From contig CM106585.1 in assembly GCA_048013815.1 (NCBI GenBank), positions 1,488,001 to 1,552,000 of the forward strand: DNA of 64,000 nt, given 5' to 3'. The translations under genes and the position numbers were made by a program. The notes beneath the pieces are model-generated. The model worked only from the letters and a program-made list of their open reading frames with translations. It had not been told where the DNA came from and did not search any database. Source of the stretch: Setoptus koraiensis. Lineage: Eukaryota; Arthropoda. Positions 24,301 to 37,910 of this stretch are shown in pieces. The stretch's first letter is position 1. Each line of letters starts with the position of its first letter.

Positions 24301-27300
24301 TTGTAGGCGCTCACCTCTTCTCTGTCCAGTTTGTTGTTCACCTGTATCCAGCCTGTGTTTGTGTCTATGACAAAGTCGTTGTTGATGTTACCATCAACTA
24401 TGCTGTATCTGATGGGCTCATTTTCTGGATCGGTAGCGCTTATTTGTACGACTTGCGAATGAAGCGAAATACCCTCGCTTATTTCAACACTGAGTCTGTC
24501 ATTGTGAAAAACTGGCGGCCCCGTATTAGGGCCCTGAGTGATAAATATCTCCAGAATTCCCTGTGATATCCTGTTGAGTTTATCGCTAGCTTGCAGCGTC
24601 ACACTATATTGTTCGCCCGCGTTAAATTTGCCCAAAGTCTCCAGTTTGCCGGTGTCCTGATCAATGCGAAATTTGTCACGTCCATTGTTGCTGACATGGT
24701 AAATAGAATAAAATATCTTCGAATTGGCCTTGTCCTCGTCCAAATCGACGCCCTTGATGTAGGTGATGGTTCTAGTGCCGCCAGTTGTTGCTGGCACTCT
24801 CAACGGCACCAATGAACTGCTGCTAATTGTGGGCGCATTGTCGTCGACATCGGCCAGTGTGACATTTATTCTAATTGGGGCACTAACCGACTTAGATGAC
24901 ACAATGCCCACTTGTCGCGCAGTAACCTGAAATATGTGCACCGACGGATTTGGCGCATCTCTGTCCAAATTGGCCTGATTCACTAATAAATAGCCCTCTT
25001 TGTTTACCTTGAACGCCTGATTTGTTGTCTCAAACTCGTAAGCTGCCTGCGATTGTGCCTCACTGTCACCCGATTGTATCAGATCAATGTCGCTCACAAA
25101 TATTCTCAGCGGCACTCTAGCGTTGATCGGCGCACCGGTCATCTGTCCATTGGTCAGTCTGTATTTGTCTTGTTGTTTTTTGATCTGACTTCCGGTCAAC
25201 TTGGCGCCGGCCAGTAGCAGCAGATCAGCCTGCTTGCCGGGCGCCAGCAGAGTCATTGTGGCCTGTGATCTGTCATTGACCATAACCATGGTGCCCACTG
25301 GCGAATTTTCCTCCACTATTCCCTCGTAACTGTTTGGCTCTAACACTGGCGGATTTTTGTCCGTTGCCACCACCTCAATGGTGAGCTTTGCCTCGGCGCT
25401 AAACTTTTGTTCCGTTTGCTCTTGGGCTTGCAGCCACACAGTGAACCGTTTCACGACACTCCTATCGACAGGTTGTATTTGTTTGATGGTGCCATCTGAT
25501 GGGTTTATGTGAAAATAATCACTATAGTTGCTTGGTGTACCATTTAGGAAAGTGTATCTAATTTGAGCATTCAATTCATCACGATCTTGAGCCTTTATGG
25601 CCTGGGGCAATATCTTTATATTATAGTCAACATCTCCGCTCATAATAGTCGATCTGTATTCAACCGGACCATCATGCATCATCGATTTCATTGGCATTGT
25701 AGCGGTTGCGTCCGTCTGAGCATGATCCAGCGTGATACAATTACCAGCAGCGGCGTTATGAATTGATTTAATCATAGTCAGCGGCGGTATCGCTGTTGCA
25801 GTGGTCAAATAGAGATCCGGATTGTCGCTTTGCAACAGAGGATCCATGGCTAAATCGCTTTGTTGGTTGGGTTGAATGACCAACGAGGTAAAGTTGTTTT
25901 GTTGGCCGTTTTGGTTGTTGTTGTTGTTGTTGTCGTCGTTAATATTGGCCGCGATCATCATTGTGTGATCGTCGCCAACAATAACCAAATCACTGTCAGC
26001 TCCACTGCCCGACACTCCGGCACCTGTCTCTAAGATGGTCATTATATCATCGCCGCTGCCTTGACTAGTGGCGCCATCTTGATAACGACTAGCCGCTTGT
26101 ATGACGGTGCTGGCGTCCATTAGCGATGACAGTTGATGCTGCTGCTGCTGCTGTTGCTGTTGTAACCTGCTAATGGCCTGTTGTTGTAACTGCTGTTGTT
26201 GTTGTTGCTGTTGATTTGTTACGTAACTATGCTGTCGACTGGCCATTATATTGTTTGTCGCGCCAATTTGATGACTAATGAGACCGGATCTTCGCATCAA
26301 CTGGGCACCACTGTGAGCAGCATTGTTACCATTAGTGGCCTGACTTATTTGTGTGGCTGGATAATTTTGGTTATTGTAATAGGCAGCAGCCGATGGAATG
26401 GGCTGATTGGCACCAAGATAATTGTGATGACCACCGCCAGAGTGATCTTGATCGGCACCATTAACAGTGAACTTTGTTGGTGGCAACATTGACGATGGCG
26501 ACGGGTCCAGTTTGGCCCGTTGTGAGCCACTGTTCAGTTTGACCATTTTAGCAATATTGTCACTGTTGACATTGAAATTGTTGTTGTTTGCTAATGTTAC
26601 GTCAGCGCCATTAGTGGCATAATTCAAATTTAGGCACTGCACTGATGAGGCCTGATTGTTATCTAATACAAACACGGGGCCTTGATCGTCGCCATCTAAA
26701 ACTTTGACCACCAGTGTTGCCGTCGACGACAATCTGTCTCGCTCATTCAATGATTTGTCTGTTGCCTTGATGGTCAAATGAAGAATTTTGTCAGTTTCGT
26801 AATCTAGTGACTTTTTCAACTTGATCACCGGTCTGCCTGTATTAGGCGACAATTCGAGCGTAAAATACTCGTAGCCGTCTACTGGCATTGCTGGCGTCTT
26901 TATCTGTTTGTGTGCGTTCGATTTGTACGAATCACGCCAGGGATTATTGAATTCCGAGGCGGCCTGTTGCATTGGATCGTGTTGCTGTTCTACATTCTTG
27001 TTGTTGTTAACCTGATAATCTTGTTGTTGCGCTGACGGCGGCGTCACCACAAGCTGCCTAGAGGAAAATTGACGCTGCTGTAGTTGTAGTTGTGGTTGTT
27101 GTTGGCGATTGTTGCTCTTGCTAAATTGGCTCGTTTGCATGTTTGAGTTGCTGCGTTTTCTTCGCCTGTTGATCACCGTTCTGACATGTTGTTGTGTGGT
27201 CGTGGCGGCAGTTGTGCTGCTCATTTGAGCGCCTGACATCCTCCTTCCGGCTGTCATACTGAACGAAGCCATCGGAGCGTCATTATCATCTGAGCCTCTA

Positions 27301-30300
27301 ATCAGCTGCTCGCCATCTGTCATGTCGGGATTGCCTGTTGTTGTTGCTAGGTCAAATGTTGCACTTTCGTCATCGTCTTCAGCGTTGTTTGTTATGTTCT
27401 CATGCAATATCATCATGTCATCGTCGGCAGCAAGTGAACTGTTCGAAGCGACCGTTGTTGTTGATGTTGTCGTAGTTATTGTTGTTGCTGTGACCGCTTG
27501 GCTTGGATTTGTTGTGCCGATTGATCCGATTACAGGTGACGACGAAGACGTTGACGGCGACGACATTGCAGCATACGCCGGCACTGTCACTGTCGACTGA
27601 CCGGCTGGCAGTGACCTATTTGTGATTCGAATTGGCACAACTGTCGGCCTCGAAGTAACGGTTGTAACAGGATTAACGGTGGTGGTCATTTGCATGGCGC
27701 CATTTGTCACCTGTTGCCTCATGTTGGCGGTGCTTGTGCTGGCGCTAGTGTCACCACTAGTGTGGCCGTCGTTGTCGGCCGACGACGACAACGATGGAAC
27801 CAGATAATAATCAATTAGGCCATTGTTGCCCGAGTCAAAATCATTGGCAAATATCTGATCGTAGACAACGGAGCCCACTGGCAATAATTCACTGGCGGAC
27901 GTTGTGTAAGTTGGCTGCGAAAACACGGGAGCATTATCATTCAAATCAACCACTTTGACTAGTACAGGTATAATTTTCTGCGCAAGCGATACATCATTAT
28001 TATTCGTGTGTTCATGTTGTGTGTCATATTTGTGTCATTTGTGCCCATTCATCAATCAAAAATAAGCAAAGAGAGTATTAGTATTTAGCAATGAATAAAA
28101 AGAGAACGCTTCAATTTAAACGCACACTACCCAAACATCTTTCTTCGGGGCTATTTCTCTACTGGCACAACTGCAATTGATTTATCGTTTCCTATCAGGC
28201 AATCGATTGCTATTTTCATTTCAATCATGATCATCTCCGGCTCGGCATTTTAGCCGGCGGCTGACTTGCCCGCCGGTGACTTCAATTGGCGCATCAGGCG
28301 CCAGACGGCAATGTAGCAAGATTTTACAATTTTACAGTTCAATTTTCGAAAGTAAATAATTATACATCCAGCAGCCCGCTAACAGAATCGATATCGAGCC
28401 AGCCAGCGGACTCGCAATAAATACATCTCTATATCCCGTGCCCATACTAAACAGGCCAGACGGTGGGAATGCAGACGGTCGCTCTCTTTTTCTCGCTGCC
28501 TGGCTCAATTTCGGTGAGTCTCGAATGGAAATACAAATTGCAAATTATTCATGTCCGTCCAGAGAAAGCAGCGTTCATTTTTGGAATTTTCACATTTTCC
28601 TCCGAGCACGACTCCGAACTGACTTGTGAGCCGACTGCACAAGCTCGGCCAGACCTTTATATTGCCTTTTATTTCGGCTGGCTCGGCTTTTCTCACTTGC
28701 TTCAATGTGGCCAATGTGAATCACTGCAGGCTCTTTGTCGATTGTAGCTCGCGGATCTCGCTGCCTCCCAGTTTGCTCAGTCGGCTGCCCGAATCGAGCA
28801 TGACAAATCAATTATTGCTAATTAAACGCTACCGAAGATGATGTAATGATGATAGAACTTTCACAGTTTGCAGCACAAACTCACCTTGTTCTGATTTCTT
28901 TTGTCGGTGCACAAAACTTGCAAATATATGGAAGCGATAGAACTTGTTCCGTTCTAATGGGATTCAGTTTACATGTAGACGTTGTTGATGAGCGTAATTA
29001 TAAATGAGAGAGAAGATAACTTAGTAGTCAGTTTGGGCTTACTTTCGTCTCACTGCCGCTATATTGTAGCGGTAATATTATATAATATACAGCCGATACA
29101 GTTCGTGTTGCATGTATTAGCATTAGAAAGAAACAACTCACCTCTCGCAGCGAGCCATCTCGATCCAGGGGCCTGAGCAGCTTGAGCTGCTTGCCTTGCA
29201 GCCGAAAGTATTTGTATGTTTCCGTTTCTATCTTGAGCTCTATTTCGTCGTTTGACACTGATCCTTTTATTGGCAATTCCAGCGGCACAGTCGATTGGTT
29301 TATCTCTGTTGTGTTTGTTGCGTTTTCGTGAGATTTTTTGAGCGCCCGAGCACACGAACAAAACGGACAAAACGGACAAAATGGACACAATGATCAGATG
29401 AGAGATCAGATTTTCAATGATAAATGGCGCTTTTTTCCTCGCGCCGAGTTGCATCTCAATTTTGAATCAAGTTCAATGCTGCCGCTATTCCGGCTAGACT
29501 GATTCAATCGGATACTGTCAGTCATATGGCACCCCTGTTGCTTGCGCAAGCACAGTGAGAAAACGCGCACAAACATGGAAGGCAGACAGGAAAAAGGGAA
29601 AACGCTGACATCGAGATTACTCACCCGAGCCTCTACTTTCCGTTATCTCCAATATGGCCACACTTTCTCCATTGTAGACATGGCACGCTGCATTCATTGT
29701 TGTTTAATCCGGCATCAATGATAGCGCCCTCGCCACGGGCATCCGGTAACATTTGTGATCGACAGGCAAACAATCAGCGATCGGATGGACATTGCAGACA
29801 TTGTTATAAGTCGTCGTATGTGGCATTTCGTATTTCGTTGTTATTGTTGTTGTTGTTTTTTTGTCGTTGTTGTTGTTGTTGTTGTTTTGCACAAACAAAG
29901 CATAATGGCAAACACAGTGGGAATGAGTTGGTATGGCAAGTGCAAGTGAGCAATTGATAAAAAGAGAAAAGGCCAAAATGAGGAAGTAAATGGAGCAGCC
30001 AAGTAACGATTGGCCAAAATGGTCAAGTATTAGCGTTTTTGCAACAGGCACAAAGAAAACAGGTGTAATGGCGAGTGCGGCCAGTGCATAGATTTAACAA
30101 AAGGTGATAGCAACAACGGATGGATTATGGTCAGTATTGTTACAGTTGTTGTTGGTTGATTCGTGCATCAGACACGATTATTATGCAACAATGTAATACA
30201 GATTTAGAAATTATTTTTGTTGTCGACGGGCATGTTTTTGTGCCATGCAGTTCGTAAGTTACGCAAGTTGATGGTGGTAAGTTGTATGGGCCAAAGTAGG

Positions 30301-33300
30301 TAATTGCCAATCAGTGTTTGTTATCGATGACCAATGGTGAAAGTGAATTATTTTTTTTTTTTTTTAGTTTTCGTTTCAGTTTTAGTTTTGGTTTTGGTCC
30401 AAGTCACATGTTGTTGCATCCGAATGACATGTGTAGTTGAGCATTGTATAGCAAAGTAAAAAAAAAACATAAATAAAATAGACATTATGTTATAATTAGT
30501 TATTGCTAGCCAAAATAAATGATGATTTTATTTCTTACAAAGAGAGCAAACTCTGCTATTAGATAAGATTTCGATTCGCTATTCGCTATTCGTGATGATG
30601 CAATCCACTAATGATCATGTTGTCGGAAATTACAATTTAATGATGGCCTTGCGATCATGTGTCAGCGATAATGTGTGTCGAGATAAGTTGGCTTAGCTAA
30701 GTTAATGTTATTACAACCAGGCACACTATAGCATCATTATGTATGCTATTATTAGTCATTAGAGTTTTACGTTGCGCAATGTTAACACAAACAACAACAG
30801 GTACTTTGTCAGATGTCCGGTCCCGTTGATGTCAATCGTTATTCTCTATTCAACTGTCCGTGCATCGTCGTCATGATACAAATATTTTATTTTTATGTCC
30901 GCACTCCGGACAAACTCAGTTGCCAAACGGACGCAAATAGTGGCGGATGTCAAGTTTGCTTGATAGTTGTCGTTTACATTGGCACAGCATTATTGCAGCT
31001 GACAGTATTATTAGCGCTTGATTGAGCGGTTCTGTCGCTGTCTTATCATTGATAAGTTATCAACGAAACTGTTGAAACGATTGCACCGTCACAATCAAAA
31101 GTTGTCATTACATCATACGAGATGCTTGTTGTCTATTTTTAGCGTGCTCTTTCGTGTTGAATCACCGTTATCATATCTGATCATATAATATCTGATGCGA
31201 TTATTATATAACGTTAAGAATGGGCGAAATGAGAAAGAGTTTTTGCAGCTGTAATTGACACCACAGGCAACAATTGTGCCCTGCATCAATCGTCAGCGAC
31301 CAACAAACACAAATAAAACATGTAAATGTTCAACTCTTTCGCTGGTCGTTATCATGTTGTGCATATTCGATCGTAATGATAATTATACGCACTCTCACTG
31401 TTATCACTTTTATCTGTTAAGGCGATACGAATATGTAACTATTGCCAATAACAGAGAGAGAGAGAGACAGTGAACAAGTTTTTTACCCTTCTCTCCCAGG
31501 TTAACACCAGCAGTGTAAATGGCAGCATAAAGTATTGCGTAATGTGTAAAAACAAACAAACACTGGTCACCGAAACGTGAACACAATTTGAAATGTGCCA
31601 AATGTGCCTCTTGAAATGGTGAGAATGAAAACAGAAAAAGTATCTTGTTGCTGCAATCACCTGTTCCATTGGTAGCCTAACATTGCCACCAAAGGAATGT
31701 CGGCGATAATTTGAAAATACACAAAATATAACAACGACTAATCAGATCAAGCTGATGCAATGCAAAAGTGCAAATACATACAGCGCAAGAAAAATGGATT
31801 AAATTTAAATATTGACACACTTCACATAACAGTTATATCAGATATATACAGATAGATTCAATACTGTGTATACCGGTATATATTGAAGTTACTGCTAGCT
31901 GTGTGGCGAGCAGGCAGTAGCTCAAAATGAGGTTATCTCTCGTCAACATCGAGCGGCCATTGCAGATGATTAATTAACCAGTGCTAGGCTGCTCTAAAAA
32001 CTGCAATGTAACTGTATTGGCCAGTTAGTTAGCAAAGGGCGAAATATCGAGATAGCCAAATAGCGGAATGTTGCTCGAATCAATCTTGCTTTAGCTTTCT
32101 TCTGTTGCTTATTATCGGCTGCTCGGTGTTGGCAGATGTTATCAGATAAATTAGATCAGTTGCGGCTCACAATGTATAAATATATAAATATACAATGATG
32201 GCGGGCAACTCTCGCTAATTCGAATCATCGACCTTCGATTAGCTGGCCCATTGAGCATTGGAGGCCAGTGAGTGACGATGCGATACCTCTAACCGCTAAT
32301 TAGCTAATCGCAGCCATACTTTTACGTTGAAATATTTTAGCAAAATTTGGCAGCACACTCACTGCTGCAATATGAGCACATGGCTCACTGGCCATATTAA
32401 TATTTATCTGATTAGTGGCCAGTGTCCGGCCAGCAGATTTGATCTAGAATCAAGTTTATTCATCAGCTGCGATGCTTAGGTCAACTGGCCAAGAAGATCC
32501 GACCAAGACTCGAAAGTCAAATGATTGTGTGACAGGCCAAATAGGTTATCCACTCATTCGCACACTTTTTCATGATCTCGCCACATGATTCCAGCGACTC
32601 TCATTGGCTCTGACCATTTTGTTGGCCGTCCATAATAGGACAAATCTTGACATATCTCTGGCGCTTTGCAGCATCACAATGGCGACGGCATGATAATATT
32701 AATAGTATCACGGTGATTATTATCGCATGTGTTATTATTGATATTATTAGCAGCGGCAGCAGCAGCAGTGGCGCTGTTGTCGCCCACGTGATAATTAATA
32801 TAAGTACAAACGGTGCTGTTTGTTTGTTTGTCAGCAAACAACTCTCGCGAAAGCAATTTTAATTAGTTTGCTGGCCAACACACACACACACACACACACA
32901 CTCACGAGTAAGATGAAATTACATACAGACGTATGATACAAACATGACTTGTTGCGCAATCGAGTTTGCCTCGAGAATCTCGGAGCAGTTTGCAAGATGC
33001 AATCCAATGTAGATAATTTGATGTAGATTCATTAGGCCCTCGCATGCATTGATTAGCATTTGTTGCATCAGCAGCTACACTCATCGTAACGAGTTAATGA
33101 GCGCTCGCATGCAACTTTCTCAGTAAAATGATTTGTGTGAAACTGGACCAAAGTAGTGATATTTAAACAAGTCCCACCAATGCAACGATCGCTTACACCG
33201 CCAAGCACCAAGCACTACAAAGTTTAGTGAGCCACTCAACTGATTATTGCCACTATTATACGACTATTTACATAATTTGTGTTACGTTATACAACTGTGT

Positions 33301-34006
33301 TTATACTTGTGCTTGTATTATATAACTGACGTATATTTCTGTTTCGCCATTCTTTTAAACCAACAAACCTCTTGTACTTTGTCGGACCACCATCGCATAT
33401 AATGGCCGTGCAACGATAGCGAAACAGTTAATAGAAACATGGTGAATGTATCTTACCGTTAATGTGTGTCGTTGTTGGCCTAATGGCCTCAACTGAATTA
33501 AATGTATTAGTGTTTCTCAGTGCTGACAGGTTGTTAACTGATGATAGTATGCAAATACCAAATAATAATGATAGAATCGAGGTCAGCGTCGCTAGCTGTT
33601 GGCTTGCCGTTGCCGATCTAGTAGATGTGCTTGTTGTAGTTGAAATGTCATTGAGTAATACAGAGCGACCGTGTCGTGCATTGATGGTATTCGGTCTAAT
33701 TAATGACGATGACAATTGATTGCTGACGATTGTATTCCTATATGTAAACATTGCGTCATTGTGATTAATTAATTGTGCACTTGCTTGGCGAAAATAATTA
33801 CTATTGCTGCAATTTATTGGATCATCTTTTTTAATGGCATTGTTGTCTTGGTGTCGTTTTCTTTTTGTATACCGGCTGCAATTGACAATTGTTGACAATT
33901 TTGCTTGTTTCGTATGACATTTTGCAGTTTGCTTGATATGAGATGGACACATTTTATCACATATTAGGATTTTTGCTACCGTGCTCGTTGATGATGATCT
34001 ATCCAT
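21375..34006 (-). CDS. Cad99C: PCDH15/Cad99C-type protocadherin, 11 cadherin repeats
   Basis: Family members build microvillar and stereocilium tip links. Eight coding exons in transcript order: 34006-33457, 29687-29625, 29305-29142, 28953-28885, 27977-24233, 24093-22344, 22202-21973, 21859-21375; all phases agree and the protein is 2351 residues. Repeat 1 starts at ACHVYNGESVAILEITESRG and has the family's LDRD and YLQVLCTDKR features; repeat 2 has the diagnostic NERDRLSSTATLVVKVLDGDD. Eleven repeats are followed by a membrane-adjacent domain (GTDAWFYLIEP), a helix (SALIALALLIAIFGIFGIM) and a ~100-residue tail ending VDES, with no PDZ-ligand consensus. Two low-complexity insertions of about 300 residues each lie in repeats 2 and 3. 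Exon 1 has a hydrophobic stretch at residues 138-158 rather than at the N-terminus. The gene symbol is by orthology to Drosophila and human genes; splice forms cannot be judged. Confidence 0.88.
25690..26650 (-). repeat. Low-complexity Gln/Asn-rich insertion in cadherin repeat 3
   Basis: Coding DNA rich in CAG/CAA and AAC/AAT runs (notably 26140-26215 and 25910-25950), encoding about 320 residues that vertebrate PCDH15 lacks. The flanking Cys codons (VQCLNLNY and NCITLDHA) resemble the cysteine-bearing start of repeat 3 in PCDH15, so the insertion falls in a loop near that point. Confidence 0.75.
26890..27795 (-). repeat. Low-complexity Thr/Ser/Gln-rich insertion in cadherin repeat 2
   Basis: About 300 residues of Thr/Ser/Val-rich, then Asp/Glu-rich, then basic and Gln-rich sequence lie between GNNGLIDYYLVPSL and YEYFTLELSPNTG, two segments that are nearly adjacent in PCDH15. 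A basic RRRKRS site (near 27150) could be a proprotein-convertase target, but that is inference. Confidence 0.75.
29688..33456 (-). other. Large first intron of the cadherin gene
   Basis: 3.8 kb between coding exons 1 and 2. It contains GTT-triplet runs (29838-29890) and a T-rich stretch (30350-30365), a (CA)n run at 32878, and no convincing coding exon. First introns of this size often carry enhancers; nothing specific can be named. Confidence 0.6.
32878..32900. repeat. (CA)n microsatellite
   Basis: About eleven CA units without interruption, inside the first cadherin intron. Confidence 0.9.
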
Positions 34007-35628
34007 TTCTGTTGCGGGGCGCGTGCGTGTGTGTTGGTTTCAAGAGCGAAACTGATTGAGACAATAATACAAAACTGAATAAAATAATAACACAAAACTA
34101 ATTAAAATAATAATAAATAAGACACTGGACACTGGTCAGTGGTTGTTGCCGATGAGTATTATCAATATTTTGACTTGTGTGCATCAACGTTGATTGTTGC
34201 CGGTATCGCCCATATGGTAATGAATTGCCGATTGCACCAGCATTGCGACTCAACATGCATTTGCAATGGCCAATGGCGAACGGGATCTTGCCAGAGTTTG
34301 TTTGTTGACTTTGTTTGTTTGCACTGGTGAACTTCAAATTGCGCCGCTGCTGCTGTTTGTGTTGCTGTTGCTGGCTTAAGTGATTAAATCAGAGCAGGCC
34401 GAGAATTCGAAGATGATGACGGACACAACAAACATAACTGGAGTGTTGCGTTGTGTTTTGTTCATTAAGCCGAGCGGCGGTGGCGGCGGCGACGACGGTG
34501 ACGGCGAATAAGATGATGAGTGGCATTTAGTATATGGATAAATAAGAGCATAAGCATGTTGTTAGTTGGGCTAGTTGCGCAAGTTGGTTGGCGGCAAGAC
34601 ACGATGAAGAAGCTAAAAACAGCATGATTCATGAATGAGTCTATATATAAATTAAACATGAACTGGCAGTTGTTGTTGTCGTTGTTGTTTGCAGCAACAT
34701 GGTTGCTGTATTATTAGTTGTATGGCTTGCGATGGAGTTAGCTGGCTGGACAAGACACACACCAGCCAAAGCAAACGGATTTCGCCTTGCCTTAATTTTT
34801 CCTTTCTTCCTCGACCGCTCACCAGACACTAAGCCGCTCCGAAGTTATGTCTCTGCTGTGTCGCTGTTGCTGTTGCAAGTTGGCCCAACAGCGACATCAG
34901 CAGCAACGACGACAACGACAACGATAACGACGACAACGATAGAGACACATTATTGGGACAAACCTGGATGATACCTTTGCAAAGAAACTCAATGAATGAC
35001 GAGATAAAATGCAACGAAATAGAATAGTGCGCCTATTGACATACTACTTATTACATACAGGTTATTTGTGCGCAGCGGTTATAATGAAATAATAATAATA
35101 ATAATAATTCCACTCTTTCGTTTGTCATCATTATTATTTAGCTGATTCGTGAACAGTCAACAACTGTAAGTGGTCGCATCGGGCTGCCATTTGTGACTTG
35201 AGAGCAACAGATTTCTTTTCAACTTTGCTCGCTTCGGCCAGCCAACCGATGGCCACCATTCTGTGGCGACACTAAAGCACACAGGTGAGCCGAATAGGAG
35301 AGCACAAATATATCCCTTTGAAAAACATCCAAAGTATATATACAGAAACATATCACTAAATTTGTGTTCGTTTTGTGACCAACTGGCGAACGGGTATAGC
35401 ATTTCAGATGGCAACACATCCACTCTTTCCGTTGCCCTGTTCATGCAACTGCGATGCCTATTTTGGTCTATTGTGGTTTCGATGAGCGTCGTGTCGTGTC
35501 GTCGGCCATTACAATCAAAACGTATCATGTGAGCAGCGTGCAAAGAAACGTCAAATGAAATGACATTTGTCAACTGGCTCGAACACATACAACGAACTTG
35601 ATATGGCCAAATTTGTTTGTTCGCTTTC

Positions 35629-35700
35629 AACGGTCATTCAATGGTCAGTCAATGGTCATTCGATGGTCACTCGACGGTCACTCGATGGTCATTCGATGGT
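35629..35700. repeat. Minisatellite, period 10, about seven copies
   Basis: Units of the form ATGGTCATTCG/ATGGTCACTCG repeat in tandem with one or two substitutions per unit. Confidence 0.9.
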
Positions 35701-36839
35701 GCATCCGATCCGGTGCGTAAGAGGGCGAGATTAGCAAATATTAGCGAGCTGATTGTTGGTGGCTGCTTGGCGAGCCACAAACAATCAACTGGCCATTTAA
35801 CCGGGCTGTTTAACCAGCAACAGCTATCAACAACCACCGACAGCAACAGCTGCCGACAACCACCGACAGCAACTAGCGAATGTCCGGCAAATCATAGCGA
35901 CCAGTATCAATGGTGCGAGTCGACAAGACAATGATAATAATAATAATAAAATGATGCTAATATTATGTAAGGCGATGTGATATAATGGTGCGCTCGCTGT
36001 GATGCGGCTCATATGATACGATTCAATTTCGAAATCAGCAGCACGACAACAGTGCCGACAGCAGCGGCAACAACAACGGCAACAACAGCGGCAACAACGA
36101 CAGCGCCGTTGAGAGCCGGATAAAAGTGATGCTGGCCAAGCGTGCACTTGTTGCACTTGTCATTATGCATGAATTGCCAAAGTTGTTGTGTTATCAAGTG
36201 TTGTTGTTGGCGCGCCGAGACATAGCGTTTAGTTTTAGTTAGCTGAGTTTGCGAGTTTCAATCATGCGGCCGCATCGGTCAGTCGGATGTTGCACTGACT
36301 GGCCGTTGATGACCAGTGATCTGGCGGCCGGCAACAACATGAGCAACAACAAACGCACTTGATTGATGCAATTCAATTTAAGTTTAATTTCATCGCCTGT
36401 CCGCCACTGTGTTTATCGGCTACTTATTTGCTCGCCTGCTCACTTCTAGGCTCACCTGTAAGCTCACCTGTGAGCTCACCTGGCCAGCTACCTGGCCGCC
36501 ATATAAACAGCGTCCACATGCATACAGAATCATGCGCTCGCAAACAATCAAACGCACTGACACTCACACAAAAGGCAACTGCCTCTTCAATTACAATGCT
36601 TGACCTCTGTCAATAGTCGCGCCAGATATATATTTACATACTGCTGTTGTGCTCTTTTGGCTTTATTTGGCGAGCCAGTTTTGCTGCGTTGTCATGCCAT
36701 TTCCCATGCGTGTGCCCACCATCGCACCATGCAAACACACACACACACGCACACACACTAGCAAAGTCGAGGTGTGAGTAGTAGATGAACGCACAATGGC
36801 CGGCTCAGTTGGCGCTCTCGACGCCGGACCGAACGAGCC

Positions 36840-36990
36840 CAAGCGAAGCCGAATCAAACGAAGCCAAACGAACAGAAACGAAACGAGTCGAAACGAAACG
36901 AATCGAATAAGAGGAATAAAAAGAATAAAAGGAATAAAAGGAAACAAAACGAACGAAATCAAAAGGAATCGCATCGCACGGCCTATCAAA
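36840..36990. repeat. Purine-rich degenerate pentamer array
   Basis: One strand is almost only A and G with scattered C/T, built from AACGA-like units changing to GGAATAAAA-like units. The long polypurine character may favour unusual DNA structure. Open frames on both strands here are by-products of the repetition. Confidence 0.8.
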
Positions 36991-37748
36991 AGTTGTTGAT
37001 TGTGATGCAATCGATTTGATAGAGTGAAGCAAAGTTGATTTGACGAGTTATGATGCGTTTGCAAATAATATTCATTTGCATTATCATGCATAGGCGGCAA
37101 CGGTAATAATTGCAACAATTGGCCACAAGTCGCCGACCAACTGATCGACTGATCGACTGATCAAATGGGCAAGTGGGCAAGCGAGCAAGTGAGCCGGAGC
37201 TAACCAACTTGCTGACAGCTCTGCGGCCACTTTCGTTGCAGCATTCGAACAACATTCGCTTTTTGCGCATTCTCTCCGGCCACCGACATATAAATACCGA
37301 TAAATATTACACACACACACACACACTGCACTGTGTAGCGTACGCATTACGTAACGTTACACAATCATGATATGGTTGATGTTGATCATCAACGGCAGCA
37401 GCAGCAGCAGCAAGTTGATGATTGTGTTTGATTAATTGGGCCCACGGTTGGCCTATTGAGTGAGCTCGATTTGAGTGAGCATTGGGCAAATGATTGATTC
37501 GTTGCTCGAGCCAGTCAACTACTGGCTAACTGGCGCTAACCGCTAATGCTACAGGCACGCCGACATGCCAGCGCCTAGCCCAGCGAGTTTGTCCAGCCGC
37601 TGTACTTTGGCTCTGTTGTAAGTAAATTAGCATGATTACGCAATATGCAATACTGATAATTTAATCATATCCATGCGATGATAGTGACCGGTGTGAGCAC
37701 AGACGAGCGGCTTAACTCGCTCGTTAGTGTTTGCTCATTGTGCATGTG

Positions 37749-37793
37749 TGCAGCTAGCTTGTGTATGAGACACACACACACAAGCTAGCTGCA
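37749..37793. other. Perfect 16-bp stem-loop
   Basis: TGCAGCTAGCTTGTGT (37749-37764) is exactly complementary to ACACAAGCTAGCTGCA (37778-37793) around a 13-base loop. No T-run or coding gene adjoins it. Confidence 0.85.
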
Positions 37794-37816
37794 AAATGGG
37801 TTTATTAGATTACGTA

Positions 37817-37910
37817 AGCAGATATGAGAGGCAGATATAAGCAGATATAAGCAGATGTGAGCAGATATAAGCAGATATAGGCATATATGAGAGGCAGATC
37901 TGAGAAGATA
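37817..37910. repeat. Minisatellite, period 10 (GCAGATATAA), about nine copies
   Basis: Tandem GCAGATATAA/GCAGATGTGA/GCAGATATGA units, some with small insertions. Confidence 0.88.

Noticed and set aside
24276-27807. Several forward-strand frames opposite the large cadherin exon
   Set aside because: They are antisense shadows of a real coding exon with strong codon structure.
29306-29454. Signal-peptide-like frame (IIVSILSVLSVLFVCSGA) just upstream of cadherin exon 3
   Set aside because: It is in a different frame from the cadherin domain and falls inside the intron between 29305 and 29625, which joins cleanly on both sides.
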